Source: Euryarchaeota archaeon UBA91
Lineage (GTDB): Archaea; Thermoplasmatota; Poseidoniia; Poseidoniales; Poseidoniaceae
Direction of reading: 5' to 3'
Assembly (NCBI GenBank): GCA_002499705.1
Contig: DAMU01000073.1
Coordinates: 11,645 to 20,866 of the forward strand
DNA: 9,222 nt
Shown: positions 1 to 5,599 of the stretch, in pieces
Layout of the letters: the number at the start of each line of letters is the position of its first letter
Numbering within the stretch: the stretch's first letter is position 1
Translations under genes and position numbers: made by a program
Notes under the pieces: model-generated
Database searches by the model: none
Told to the model about the DNA's origin: nothing
What the model saw: the letters and a program-made list of their open reading frames with translations, nothing else

Positions 1-1
1 C

Positions 2-250
2 CAAGAAATAGCCAAAGAACAACAAAAAGCACTCATTTCAACAGACCGAAGACGCTATGGAAAAATCGTAACAAAGGTAGAAGGAATTGATGACACAGCT
101 ATTGATATTAACAAACTCGCAAAATTACTCAAAAACAAATGTGCAGCCGGCGGAACAGTGAAAGGACGAACAATTGAACTACAAGGCGATCACAAAAAGA
201 AAGCAGCAGGTGTACTCAAAAATAACGGATTTAATGTGGAGGTGCGATGA
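2..250 (+). CDS. Translation initiation factor aIF1 (SUI1/eIF1 family), 5'-truncated
   Basis: The reading frame is open from base 2 to a TGA at 248-250 and gives 82 C-terminal residues; the start lies outside the window. The archaeal family is about 100 residues long, so roughly 20 are missing. The visible part carries the SUI1 hallmarks: RRRYGKIVTKVEGID at visible residues 17-30, CAAGGTVKG at 47-55, IELQGDH at 58-64 and a C-terminal LKNNGF segment. By family knowledge it binds the small ribosomal subunit and enforces start-codon fidelity during initiation. Its last codons (GTG GAG GTG CGA TGA) double as the Shine-Dalgarno site of rnp1, whose ATG follows the stop after 1 nt. Codon use differs from the genes downstream: 11 of 13 lysines are AAA. 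The identification is very secure. Confidence 0.95.
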   Translation, partial: QEIAKEQQKALISTDRRRYGKIVTKVEGIDDTAIDINKLAKLLKNKCAAGGTVKGRTIELQGDHKKKAAGVLKNNGFNVEVR

Positions 251-251
251 T

Positions 252-509
252 ATGGAAATCTACAATTCAACATGGATAGGAACGACATTGAACGTCGTTG
301 AATCCAGCGACTCAACACTTGTTGGTCGCTCTGGTGTCGTGCTTCACGAAACCAAAAACACGCTCGTTCTTCTCGAAGGTGACAATCAAGTCACTCTCGG
401 TAAGACAGCAATCACATTCACTATTGACGACAGCGATGTCGTCATTCAAGGCGCGCTCGTGGGTCAGCGCCCAGAAGACAGAACCCATCGAAAATACAGG
501 AAGGCCTGA
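252..509 (+). CDS. rnp1: Ribonuclease P protein component 1 (Rpp29/Pop4 family)
   Basis: This 85-residue protein is the archaeal Rpp29-type subunit of RNase P, which supports the catalytic RNA in removing the 5' leader of precursor tRNAs. The sequence shows the Sm-like barrel pattern: IGTTLNVVESSD, then the signature SGVVLHETKNTLVL at residues 27-40, a FTIDDSDVVIQG strand pair at 56-67 and the typical RPEDRTHRKYRK end at 73-84. The length is close to the family norm of about 90-100. ATG 252 is chosen because GGAGGTG (238-244) lies 7 nt upstream and the first strand begins directly after it. The frame is also open upstream to 174, but that part overlaps SUI1 and has no family resemblance. Location between SUI1 and uS17 is the usual euryarchaeal arrangement. 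The AGG codon near the end forms the uS17 SD. Confidence 0.93.
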   Translation: MEIYNSTWIGTTLNVVESSDSTLVGRSGVVLHETKNTLVLLEGDNQVTLGKTAITFTIDDSDVVIQGALVGQRPEDRTHRKYRKA

Positions 510-513
510 TACC

Positions 514-849
514 ATGCGAGACATTGGAATTGACGTAAAAAACCCTACCGGCGAGTGGGATGGAGATGCAAATTGCCCGTTCTATGGGTCCCTTCGCTTG
601 CGCGGTCAAGTGCTCGAAGGAACCGTTTCGAACGTTGGAATGCAAAAAACGATCACCATCAAGCGAAATAACGTTCGCTACATGGAAAAGTATGAGCGAT
701 TCGAAAAGCGTACAGGTTCTGTTTCCGCACATCTGCCAGCTTGCATTGGTGAAGTCAGTGTCGGCGATTCAGTCAAAATCATGGAATGCCGTCCTCTTTC
801 GAAGACCATCTCATTCTGTGTCGTTGAGAATACTGGAGGTGAGGCTTAA
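514..849 (+). CDS. rps17: Small-subunit ribosomal protein uS17
   Basis: This 111-residue archaeal-type uS17 is a primary 16S rRNA-binding protein of the small-subunit body. It begins with RDIGIDVKNP (residues 2-11), has the archaeal NCPFYGSL stretch (20-27) and the OB-fold core RGQVLEGTVSNVGMQKTITI (30-49), then RYMEKYERFEKR (55-66) and the near-invariant IMECRPLSKTISF (89-101). ATG 514 lies 9 nt after AGGAAGG (498-504); the much longer upstream open frame from 298 overlaps rnp1 and is not homologous. The gene follows rnp1 after 4 nt, and its TAA shares one base with the uL14 start (TAATG). The C-terminal codons GGA GGT GAG, encoding Gly-Gly-Glu, also form the uL14 SD. Confidence 0.96.
   Translation: MRDIGIDVKNPTGEWDGDANCPFYGSLRLRGQVLEGTVSNVGMQKTITIKRNNVRYMEKYERFEKRTGSVSAHLPACIGEVSVGDSVKIMECRPLSKTISFCVVENTGGEA
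836..843 (+). promoter_or_regulatory. Shine-Dalgarno of uL14 inside the uS17 coding end
   Basis: A full GGAGGTGA lies 5 nt before the uL14 ATG. It is read in uS17 as codons GGA GGT GA(G), giving the Gly-Gly-Glu near the uS17 C-terminus. It decides the uL14 start and supports translational coupling with the TAATG overlap. Confidence 0.85.
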
Positions 850-1247
850 TGCGTGGAATTGCAGGTAAGCAAACCCGTGGTCTTCCAACTGCAGCACGTC
901 TTCACGTTGCTGACAACACTGGAGCAAAGATTGTTCAAATCATCAACATTCTTCAACTTGGAAACACCATTCGCCGATATCCGGCTGGTGGCGTTGGCGA
1001 CCTAGCGAAAGTGTCGGTCAAGAAAGGAAATCCTGAAACCCGCCGACAAATGTTCAACGCTGTCATTATTCGCCAGCGCCGTCCTTTCCGTCGAGTTGAC
1101 GGAACATGGGTACAATTCGAAGACAATGCTTGTGTCATTACCAACGAAAAGGGTGATGTCCAAGGGTCTGATATCAAGGGACCAGTTTCCCGTGAGGCAG
1201 CAGAACGCTGGCCTCGTATTGCGGCAAACGCTAAGCAGATTATTTGA
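849..1247 (+). CDS. rpl14: Large-subunit ribosomal protein uL14
   Basis: This 132-residue uL14 lies at the subunit interface of the large subunit and makes an intersubunit bridge. It is full length for the archaeal family. Visible signatures are RLHVADNTGAK (17-27), KVSVKKGNPETRRQ (54-67), AVIIRQRRPFRR (71-82), DGTWVQFEDNACVI (84-97) and the C-terminal IKGPVSREAAERWPRIA (109-125). The ATG overlaps the uS17 stop by 1 nt and sits 5 nt after a complete GGAGGTGA (836-843), so translational coupling is likely. Its own TGA begins the motif TGAGGTGA that serves uL24. Nothing is missing or unusual in the product. Confidence 0.97.
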   Translation: MRGIAGKQTRGLPTAARLHVADNTGAKIVQIINILQLGNTIRRYPAGGVGDLAKVSVKKGNPETRRQMFNAVIIRQRRPFRRVDGTWVQFEDNACVITNEKGDVQGSDIKGPVSREAAERWPRIAANAKQII

Positions 1248-1252
1248 GGTGA
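1245..1252 (+). promoter_or_regulatory. Merged stop/Shine-Dalgarno TGAGGTGA (uL14 to uL24)
   Basis: The uL14 TGA is the first part of TGAGGTGA, which places GAGGTGA 4 nt before the uL24 ATG at 1257 and disfavours the in-frame ATG at 1269. Confidence 0.85.
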
Positions 1253-1256
1253 GATT

Positions 1257-1664
1257 ATGGTAAAAAGTATGAAACCAACGAAACAACGAAAGGCACATTT
1301 CAATGCACCTCTTCACGAGAAGCGCAAGCGTATTTCAGCTCGCCTTCAACTTGACAAACCCGATGCTCGGTTCGATGGTGTCCGCACTGTAACCGTCCGT
1401 GTCGGAGACACTGTCCGTGTTACTCGTGGCGATCTTGCCAGTGGAGGCAAGCGTCACGGTGGAAAGCGAGGAGCTGACCCATTGTCGGGCCCAGTGATTC
1501 GAATTGATTCAGAAAAGGGTCGCCTTTACATCGAAGGTGCCAAGGCCAGTAAGGCCGATAACAAAGAAGAGGCGGTTCCGGTCCACTCTTCCAATGTCGT
1601 TGTCGTCAGACTTGACGAAACAGACAAGTTGCGTGTTCAGCAACTTACCGGTAACAGGAGTTGA
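1257..1664 (+). CDS. rpl24: Large-subunit ribosomal protein uL24 with enlarged KOW loop
   Basis: This 135-residue uL24 initiates large-subunit assembly and lies near the polypeptide exit tunnel. It opens with the archaeal KPTKQRKAHFNAPLHEKRKR segment (residues 6-25), continues with VRVGDTVRVTRGDL (47-60), which is the first half of the KOW motif, and ends with the VPVHSSNVVVVRLD strand (107-120). The usual short GxxG turn of the KOW is replaced by a longer Gly/Lys/Arg-rich loop (ASGGKRHGGKRGADPLSGPV, 61-80), which I estimate as about nine residues longer than usual; this accounts for part of the slightly large size. ATG 1257 is preferred over the in-frame ATG at 1269 because GAGGTGA (1246-1252) is 4 nt upstream. 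The penultimate AGG AGT codons supply the SD for eS4. Confidence 0.94.
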   Translation: MVKSMKPTKQRKAHFNAPLHEKRKRISARLQLDKPDARFDGVRTVTVRVGDTVRVTRGDLASGGKRHGGKRGADPLSGPVIRIDSEKGRLYIEGAKASKADNKEEAVPVHSSNVVVVRLDETDKLRVQQLTGNRS

Positions 1665-1669
1665 AAAAT

Positions 1670-2371
1670 ATGGGAAGCAGTAACCACTTGAAGCGATTAG
1701 CCATGCCCCGTAGCTGGCCTCTTCCACGTAAGACCAGCATCTGGGTAACACGCCCGACTCCTGGTTCTCATTCACTTGAATTGTGCATGCCAATCAGTTT
1801 GGTCATTCGAGATGTTCTCGGCTATGCCCGTTCAACCCGTGAAGTTCGTCACATTTTGCATAATGGGCACGCCCTCATCGATGGACGAGTCTGCAAAGAT
1901 GTCCGCCGAGGTGTCGGTCTCATGGACGTTTTGACACTTGGTGAGACCAATTACCGATGTGTCCTTGACCACAATGGACGTCTCCGATACCGAACCATTT
2001 CTGCTGATGAAGCAGCATGGAAGGTTTGCCGCATTGAAGGAAAGTCGACCATCAAAGGTGGTAAAACACAATTGAATCTTCACGACGGTCGAAACATCAT
2101 CGTCGATGATGCTTCTGAATACACATCCGGAAGTTCACTCAAGATTTCTCTGCCAAGCCAAGAAGTCCTTGAACATATTAAATTCGAAGACGGCGTTCGC
2201 TGCTACCTTATTGGTGGAGCGCACGTTGGTGGATTTGCTCACATGAAGTCATACGAAGTGAAGCGCTCCAGTATGCCAAACGAAGTCGTGTTTGACGACT
2301 TCGGAACGGTTGTATCAAACGTATTTGCAGTTGGCGACACAACTCTACCCCACACTGAGGTGGTTGAATGA
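1670..2371 (+). CDS. rps4e: Small-subunit ribosomal protein eS4
   Basis: This 233-residue eS4 occurs in archaea and eukaryotes but not bacteria. The N-terminus MGSSNHLKRLAMPRSWPL is typical, followed by an S4-like RNA-binding region (about 38-105; LVIRDVLGYARSTREVRHIL, NGHALIDGRVCKDVRRGVGLMDV), a central beta domain (about 106-170) and a C-terminal KOW-type segment with FEDGVRCYLIGGAHVGGFA (172-190). The length fits the family (about 230-245). ATG 1670 is chosen over the in-frame TTG at 1661 because the protein family starts with MG..HLKRL and AGGAG (1656-1660) lies 9 nt before it. The gap to uL24 is 5 nt. The stop overlaps the uL5 start in ATGA, and the GAG GTG GTT codons near its end form the uL5 SD. 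Confidence 0.96.
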   Translation: MGSSNHLKRLAMPRSWPLPRKTSIWVTRPTPGSHSLELCMPISLVIRDVLGYARSTREVRHILHNGHALIDGRVCKDVRRGVGLMDVLTLGETNYRCVLDHNGRLRYRTISADEAAWKVCRIEGKSTIKGGKTQLNLHDGRNIIVDDASEYTSGSSLKISLPSQEVLEHIKFEDGVRCYLIGGAHVGGFAHMKSYEVKRSSMPNEVVFDDFGTVVSNVFAVGDTTLPHTEVVE

Positions 2372-2895
2372 GTGAGTCTGCAAACCCAATGTCCATGCCA
2401 CGAATCACGAAAGTGAGCGTTAACATTGGTGTTGGTGAAGGTGGAGAACGCTTGGTCAACGCCGAGAATGTTCTCGAACTTGTCACTGGCGTCAAACCTC
2501 AACGCACTCTAGGGCGTATCCAAAACCGAGACCTCAAGGTCCGCCAAGGTGCTCCAATTGGTTGTAAAGCAACCATGCGAGACTCAGAATCCATCAAGAA
2601 GTTCTTGACCGATGCTTTCTGGGTCCGAGAAAATATGATTCCAGCATGGAATTTCGACCGAGAAGGTAACCTTTCATTCGGTATCCGAGATTACACCGAT
2701 TTCCCTGGTCAGAAATACGACCCAGATATTGGAATTTTCGGAATGGATATCACCGTTGTTCTTGAGCGACCTGGCCACCGTGTCAGCCGTCGTCGCAGAG
2801 CAAAGGCGAAGGTCGGAATGGGCCACCGCTTAGACGCAAACGAATCACGTGCCTGGTTCTCAGAACAATTTGGCATCACAATCATGGAGGAATAA
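2368..2895 (+). CDS. rpl5: Large-subunit ribosomal protein uL5
   Basis: This 175-residue uL5 binds 5S rRNA at the central protuberance and contacts P-site tRNA. The archaeal form is recognised by PRITKVSVNIGVGEGGERL (11-29), LELVTGVKPQRT (36-47), RDLKVRQGAPIGCKATMR (54-71) and FGIRDYTDFPGQKYDPDIGIFGMD (104-127), followed by the basic RRRRAKAKVG (141-150). Methionines at 8 and 10 are alternative starts. ATG 2368 is preferred because it overlaps the eS4 stop (ATGA) and follows GAGGTGG (2357-2363) by 4 nt, which leaves a 10-residue polar lead. The C-terminal ATG GAG GAA TAA carries the SD for uS14. The length is normal. Confidence 0.96.
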   Translation: MSESANPMSMPRITKVSVNIGVGEGGERLVNAENVLELVTGVKPQRTLGRIQNRDLKVRQGAPIGCKATMRDSESIKKFLTDAFWVRENMIPAWNFDREGNLSFGIRDYTDFPGQKYDPDIGIFGMDITVVLERPGHRVSRRRRAKAKVGMGHRLDANESRAWFSEQFGITIMEE

Positions 2896-2897
2896 GA

Positions 2898-3050
2898 ATG
2901 GCAAGAGATCACGGAGAAAGAATTGGCAGAACAATTGGTTGCCGACGCTGTGGACGCCGTCGCGGATTGATACGCCGACACGGGCTTCGCCTGTGCCGTC
3001 AGTGTTTCCGAGATGTCGCTCCAGAAATTGGCTTTAAGAAAATGAATTAA
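2898..3050 (+). CDS. rps14: Small-subunit ribosomal protein uS14, zinc-binding type
   Basis: This small gene of 50 codons begins at an ATG 2 nt after the uL5 stop and 7 nt after GGAGG (2886-2890). The product starts MARDHGERIGRTIGCRRCGR and ends in the conserved CFRDVAPEIGFKKMN. Four cysteines at residues 15, 18, 33 and 36 form CxxC-x14-CxxC, the zinc-binding site of the C+ form of uS14, a small-subunit head protein. The composition is arginine-rich, as expected for a short rRNA-binding protein, and the length matches archaeal homologues (about 50-56). It uses three AGA arginine codons close to its start, although AGA is scarce in neighbouring genes. The identification is secure. Confidence 0.96.
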   Translation: MARDHGERIGRTIGCRRCGRRRGLIRRHGLRLCRQCFRDVAPEIGFKKMN

Positions 3051-3063
3051 GGAGGAGAAAGAT

Positions 3064-3453
3064 ATGCAATTTGATCCACTCAACGACGCACTCATCAAGA
3101 TGTACAACGCAGAGCAAGCGGGTAAGTTCAATGTCGAACTTGCACCAGCTTCAAAACTGCTTGGTAACGTTCTTGAAATTATGCAAAAATCAGGCTATGT
3201 AGGCTCTATTGACCGAACTGAAAACGGTCGTGGCGGAACATACCTGGTTGAACTTCGCGGCGCAATCAACCGTTGTGGCACAGTAAAGCCACGACACAGC
3301 ATTCGCCGCCAAGAATACGACCAATGGGAGACACGCTACTTGCCTGCTCAAGACTTTGGTCTTTTGATTCTCACAACGAACTCCGGTATCATGCATCACT
3401 ATGATGCAAAAGATGCCCGTATAGGTGGTAAGCTACTCGCTTACGTATATTGA
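3064..3453 (+). CDS. rps8: Small-subunit ribosomal protein uS8
   Basis: This 129-residue uS8 binds the central domain of 16S rRNA and is essential for early small-subunit assembly; in many organisms it also autoregulates this operon. It shows DPLNDALIKMYNAEQAGK (4-21), the AxxSKLLGNVLEIMQKSGYVG block (28-47) and the C-terminal signature FGLLILTTNSGIMHHYDA (98-115), ending in the invariant archaeal GGKLLAYVY. ATG 3064 follows GGAGGAGA (3051-3058) closely and comes 13 nt after uS14, the second largest gap inside the cluster. The signature tolerates Asn-Ser where Ser-Lys/Gln is common (STSxGxMTH becomes TTNSGIMHH). The TGA stop merges with the uL6 SD as TGAGGTGA. Confidence 0.96.
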   Translation: MQFDPLNDALIKMYNAEQAGKFNVELAPASKLLGNVLEIMQKSGYVGSIDRTENGRGGTYLVELRGAINRCGTVKPRHSIRRQEYDQWETRYLPAQDFGLLILTTNSGIMHHYDAKDARIGGKLLAYVY

Positions 3454-3458
3454 GGTGA
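3451..3458 (+). promoter_or_regulatory. Merged stop/Shine-Dalgarno TGAGGTGA (uS8 to uL6)
   Basis: The uS8 stop TGA and the uL6 ribosome-binding site share the same 8-nt TGAGGTGA. The spacer to the uL6 ATG at 3464 is 5 nt, which fixes that start against the longer open frame upstream. Confidence 0.85.
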
Positions 3459-3463
3459 ATAAT

Positions 3464-4006
3464 ATGGTAAAACTCGACAGAATCGAACACATCGTGACCA
3501 TCCCTGAAGGCGTTACTGCCTCAATCAGCGAAGATGGCGTCGTCACTATCCAAGGACCGAAAGGAACCTTGTCCCGAGAATTCACAAGCACTTTCATTCA
3601 ACTGTTCCAAGATGGCAGTGGATTGATTGTCCGTGTAGACATGCCCCGACGTAAGCAACGTGCGCTTGCAGGAACATGGAATGCACATTTGAACAACATG
3701 GTAAAGGGTGTTACTGAAGGTTTCACATACACCCTGAAAGCCGTTTATTCTCACTTTCCTATGACTCTCGCAGTCAAAGGTAATGTCTTTGTTGTCAACA
3801 ATTATTTCGGAGAAAAAGTTCCTCGAAATGCAGATATTCTTTCGGGAGTTGAAGTTAAAGTCAGCAACAAGACTGAGGTTGCAGTTTCAGGTATGGACAA
3901 GGAACTTGTCGGCCAGACAGCTGCAAACATCGAAAAGTGCGCTACGGTCAAAAACCGAGATCGCCGTGTATTCCAAGATGGAATATACCTCATCAACAAG
4001 GAGTGA
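3464..4006 (+). CDS. rpl6: Large-subunit ribosomal protein uL6
   Basis: This 180-residue uL6 is a two-domain protein near the factor-binding centre of the large subunit. The N-terminal domain shows VTIPEGVTASISEDGVVTIQ (11-30) then GPKGTLSREF (31-40) and the helix AGTWNAHLNNMVKGVTEGF (69-87). The second domain contains HFPMTLAVKGNVFVVNNYFGEKVPR (97-121), VSGMDKELVGQTAANIE (141-157) and the closing NRDRRVFQDGIYLI (164-177). ATG 3464 sits 5 nt after GAGGTGA (3452-3458); the frame is open further back to 3425, but that part only overlaps uS8. The length and both domains are normal. Its terminal AAG GAG TGA serves as SD for eL32. Confidence 0.96.
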   Translation: MVKLDRIEHIVTIPEGVTASISEDGVVTIQGPKGTLSREFTSTFIQLFQDGSGLIVRVDMPRRKQRALAGTWNAHLNNMVKGVTEGFTYTLKAVYSHFPMTLAVKGNVFVVNNYFGEKVPRNADILSGVEVKVSNKTEVAVSGMDKELVGQTAANIEKCATVKNRDRRVFQDGIYLINKE

Positions 4007-4011
4007 TATGA

Positions 4012-4209
4012 ATGTCAGAAGATTATGAAAACATGACAGTTGCACAACTCAAGGAGCTTCTCAAGGAAGCAGACTTGCCAGTGTCAGGGAAGAAAGCAGA
4101 CCTCATTGCACGTTTGGCTGAGTCCAGTGCTGCAGAAGAAGTCGAGACCTCTGATTCTGGTGAAGATGATTGGGACGATGATGGTGATTGGGATGATGAG
4201 GTCGTTGAA
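4012..4209 (+). other. SAP-like domain plus acidic linker within eL32
   Basis: This marks the part of eL32 that precedes the ribosomal core. Residues 7-37 fit the SAP consensus: a T-V-x-x-L-K-x-L-L-K helix, the L-P-V-S-G-K-K-A turn and an L-I-x-R-L second helix. Residues 42-66 are largely Asp/Glu with two tryptophans (GEDDWDDDGDWDDE) and no positive charge. Codon use and SD placement match the neighbours, so the segment is an integral part of the gene, not a separate frame. What it binds is not known from the sequence; the tail could contact rRNA, an assembly factor or a chaperone. Confidence 0.85.
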
Positions 4210-4629
4210 GGCCACGTCGCTAAGCAAAAGCCAGTCCTCGATGACGACACCAAAGCTGCTTTGGCACTGCGTGCTGAGCAGAAGAAGAAGACTCCATCTT
4301 TCCGTCGAACTGAATGGTTCCGATACAAGCGTCTCTCCCGTTCTGGCTGGAGAGCGCCTCACGGAATGGACAGTAAACAACGACGTAACTACAAGTATCG
4401 CAGTGCACTTGTTCGTGTTGGACACGGTAAGGTCGCAGCAGCTCGAGGTCTCCATCCATCCGGATTCCGAGAAGTTATGGTCCAAAACACCACTGATTTG
4501 GAAATCATCGATCCTGAAACCGAAGCAGCACGCATCGGTCGCAGCGTCGGTGGTCGAAAGCGGGAGCAAATCTACTCACGTGCCGATGAACTTGGTATTC
4601 GTGTTCTTAACCGAAGGAGGGATATTTGA
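4012..4629 (+). CDS. rpl32e: Large-subunit ribosomal protein eL32 with N-terminal SAP-like domain and acidic linker
   Basis: This 205-residue protein has a normal eL32 core only from about residue 94: FRRTEWFRYKRLSRSGWRAPHGMDSKQRR (97-125 with typical WRxPxGxDSKxR pattern), VAAARGLHPSGFREVMVQN (141-159), and IGRSVGGRKREQIYSRADELGIRVLN (175-200). Ahead of it lies a SAP-like motif, MTVAQLKELLKEADLPVSG then KKADLIARLAE (8-37), a helix-turn-helix fold usually linked to nucleic-acid binding. Next comes a strongly acidic, Trp-containing linker (about 42-66) and a Lys-rich junction. ATG 4012 is 5 nt past the uL6 stop with AAGGAGTGA (3998-4006) upstream; a nearby ATG at 4008 gives only a six-codon frame. 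Halophile eL32 also carries an N-terminal extension, but of helix-hairpin-helix type as I recall. The C-terminal CGA AGG AGG codons are the SD of eL19. Confidence 0.95.
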   Translation: MSEDYENMTVAQLKELLKEADLPVSGKKADLIARLAESSAAEEVETSDSGEDDWDDDGDWDDEVVEGHVAKQKPVLDDDTKAALALRAEQKKKTPSFRRTEWFRYKRLSRSGWRAPHGMDSKQRRNYKYRSALVRVGHGKVAAARGLHPSGFREVMVQNTTDLEIIDPETEAARIGRSVGGRKREQIYSRADELGIRVLNRRRDI

Positions 4630-5090
4630 TGCAAATTACGAATCAAAAGCGCCTTGCTGCTAAGTTGCTCAAGTGCGGTGTCCACCGTGTTTGGATTAAC
4701 CCAGCATATCTTGACCAAGTTTCTTCAGCAGTTCAGACCGATGATATTCGTGAATTTATCGAAGAAGGCTGGATTAAGGCAAAGCCAATCAAGGGAACTT
4801 CTCGTGTTCGTGCTCGTCTACGTATCGAACAAAAGCGTAAGGGACGCCGAAAGGGTCAAGGAAAGCGTGCAGGTACTGCCAACGCACGCAATCCTCGCAA
4901 GAACCGTTGGATGCGAACGATTCGTTCACAACGCCGTGTTCTCAAAGAAATGCGTGAAGATGAGACCATCAAGCCATCCCAATACCGCCGATATTATCTC
5001 AAGGCTAAGGGTGGCTCTTACCGTTCCATCGCTCACATGCATTCTCAGATGGCCATTGAAGGTGTAGATCTCAAAGGAGGTGAACAGTGA
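4629..5090 (+). CDS. rpl19e: Large-subunit ribosomal protein eL19
   Basis: This 153-residue eL19 is an archaeal/eukaryotic large-subunit protein that reaches across to the small subunit. It shows NQKRLAAKLLKCGVHRVWINP (5-25), the DDIREFIEEGWIKAKP loop (38-53), a long basic helix with RRKGQGKRAGTANARNPRKNRWM (73-95) and the C-terminal helix KPSQYRRYYLKAKGGSYRS (115-133). ATG 4629 shares one base with the eL32 stop (TGATG) and is 7 nt after GGAGGG (4616-4621); a TTG at 4626 in frame is less likely. The product is very Arg/Lys-rich, with 14 of 16 lysines coded AAG, the opposite of the SUI1 gene. The ending LKGGEQ is encoded by the uL18 SD. Confidence 0.96.
   Translation: MQITNQKRLAAKLLKCGVHRVWINPAYLDQVSSAVQTDDIREFIEEGWIKAKPIKGTSRVRARLRIEQKRKGRRKGQGKRAGTANARNPRKNRWMRTIRSQRRVLKEMREDETIKPSQYRRYYLKAKGGSYRSIAHMHSQMAIEGVDLKGGEQ
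5077..5084 (+). promoter_or_regulatory. Shine-Dalgarno of uL18 inside the eL19 coding end
   Basis: A full GGAGGTGA is read in eL19 as GGA GGT GAA (Gly-Gly-Glu at 150-152). It stands 5 nt before ATG 5090 and 2 nt before GTG 5087, favouring the ATG. Confidence 0.85.
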
Positions 5091-5599
5091 TGCGAGGAAC
5101 TCGTCGTCGCTCAGTTTTCCGTCGTCGTAAGGCCGGTCTAACCGACTACCGACGCCGATTGAAACTCCTTCGTGGACGCAAGCCTCGTGCTGTCGTTCGT
5201 GTTTCAAACACTCGTACAACCTGTCAACTTGTCACTTGGGCCGCTTCTGGCGACTTGGTGACCGTTTCCGTTACTGGTTCTGACTTGTCGAAGAAATACG
5301 GCTGGCCTCAAGACTTTTCCAAGAAATCCGTTTCTGCATCCTATTTGGTAGGCTATGCAATGGGTAAGGCTGCTAAGGCACAAGGTGCTGAAGAAGCAGT
5401 TCTTGACATCGGATTGGCTGCTAGTACTCCAGGAAACCGTGTCTTCTCTGCCCTCAAGGGTATGGTTGATGCAGGACTTGAAATTCCACATGGTGAAAAC
5501 GTCTTACCTGATGAAGACCGAATTAACGGTTCTCACATCAGTGGTGATGTCGCAGCCGCAGTTGAAACAACAAAAACCAACATCGAGGGGGCATACTGA
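5090..5599 (+). CDS. rpl18: Large-subunit ribosomal protein uL18
   Basis: This 169-residue uL18 is the 5S rRNA-binding partner of uL5 at the central protuberance. The archaeal form is marked by FRRRKAGLTDYRRRLKLLRGRKPR (10-33), VVRVSNTRTTCQLV (35-48), YLVGYAMGKAAKAQGAEEAVLDIGL (85-109) and the ALKGMVDAGLEIPHGENVLPDEDRINGSHI block (121-150). The family runs about 170-195, so this is at the short end but complete. ATG 5090 overlaps the eL19 stop in TGATG and lies 5 nt after a full GGAGGTGA (5077-5084); the in-frame GTG at 5087 would leave only 2 nt. It overlaps uS5 by 1 nt. Confidence 0.96.
   Translation: MRGTRRRSVFRRRKAGLTDYRRRLKLLRGRKPRAVVRVSNTRTTCQLVTWAASGDLVTVSVTGSDLSKKYGWPQDFSKKSVSASYLVGYAMGKAAKAQGAEEAVLDIGLAASTPGNRVFSALKGMVDAGLEIPHGENVLPDEDRINGSHISGDVAAAVETTKTNIEGAY

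Noticed and set aside
174..251. Upstream extension of rnp1
   Set aside because: The frame is open but lies inside SUI1, and the SD at 238-244 points to ATG 252.
4040..4663. 207-codon plus-strand frame overlapping eL32
   Set aside because: It is the +1 shadow of the eL32 gene; only the eL32 frame gives a conserved protein.
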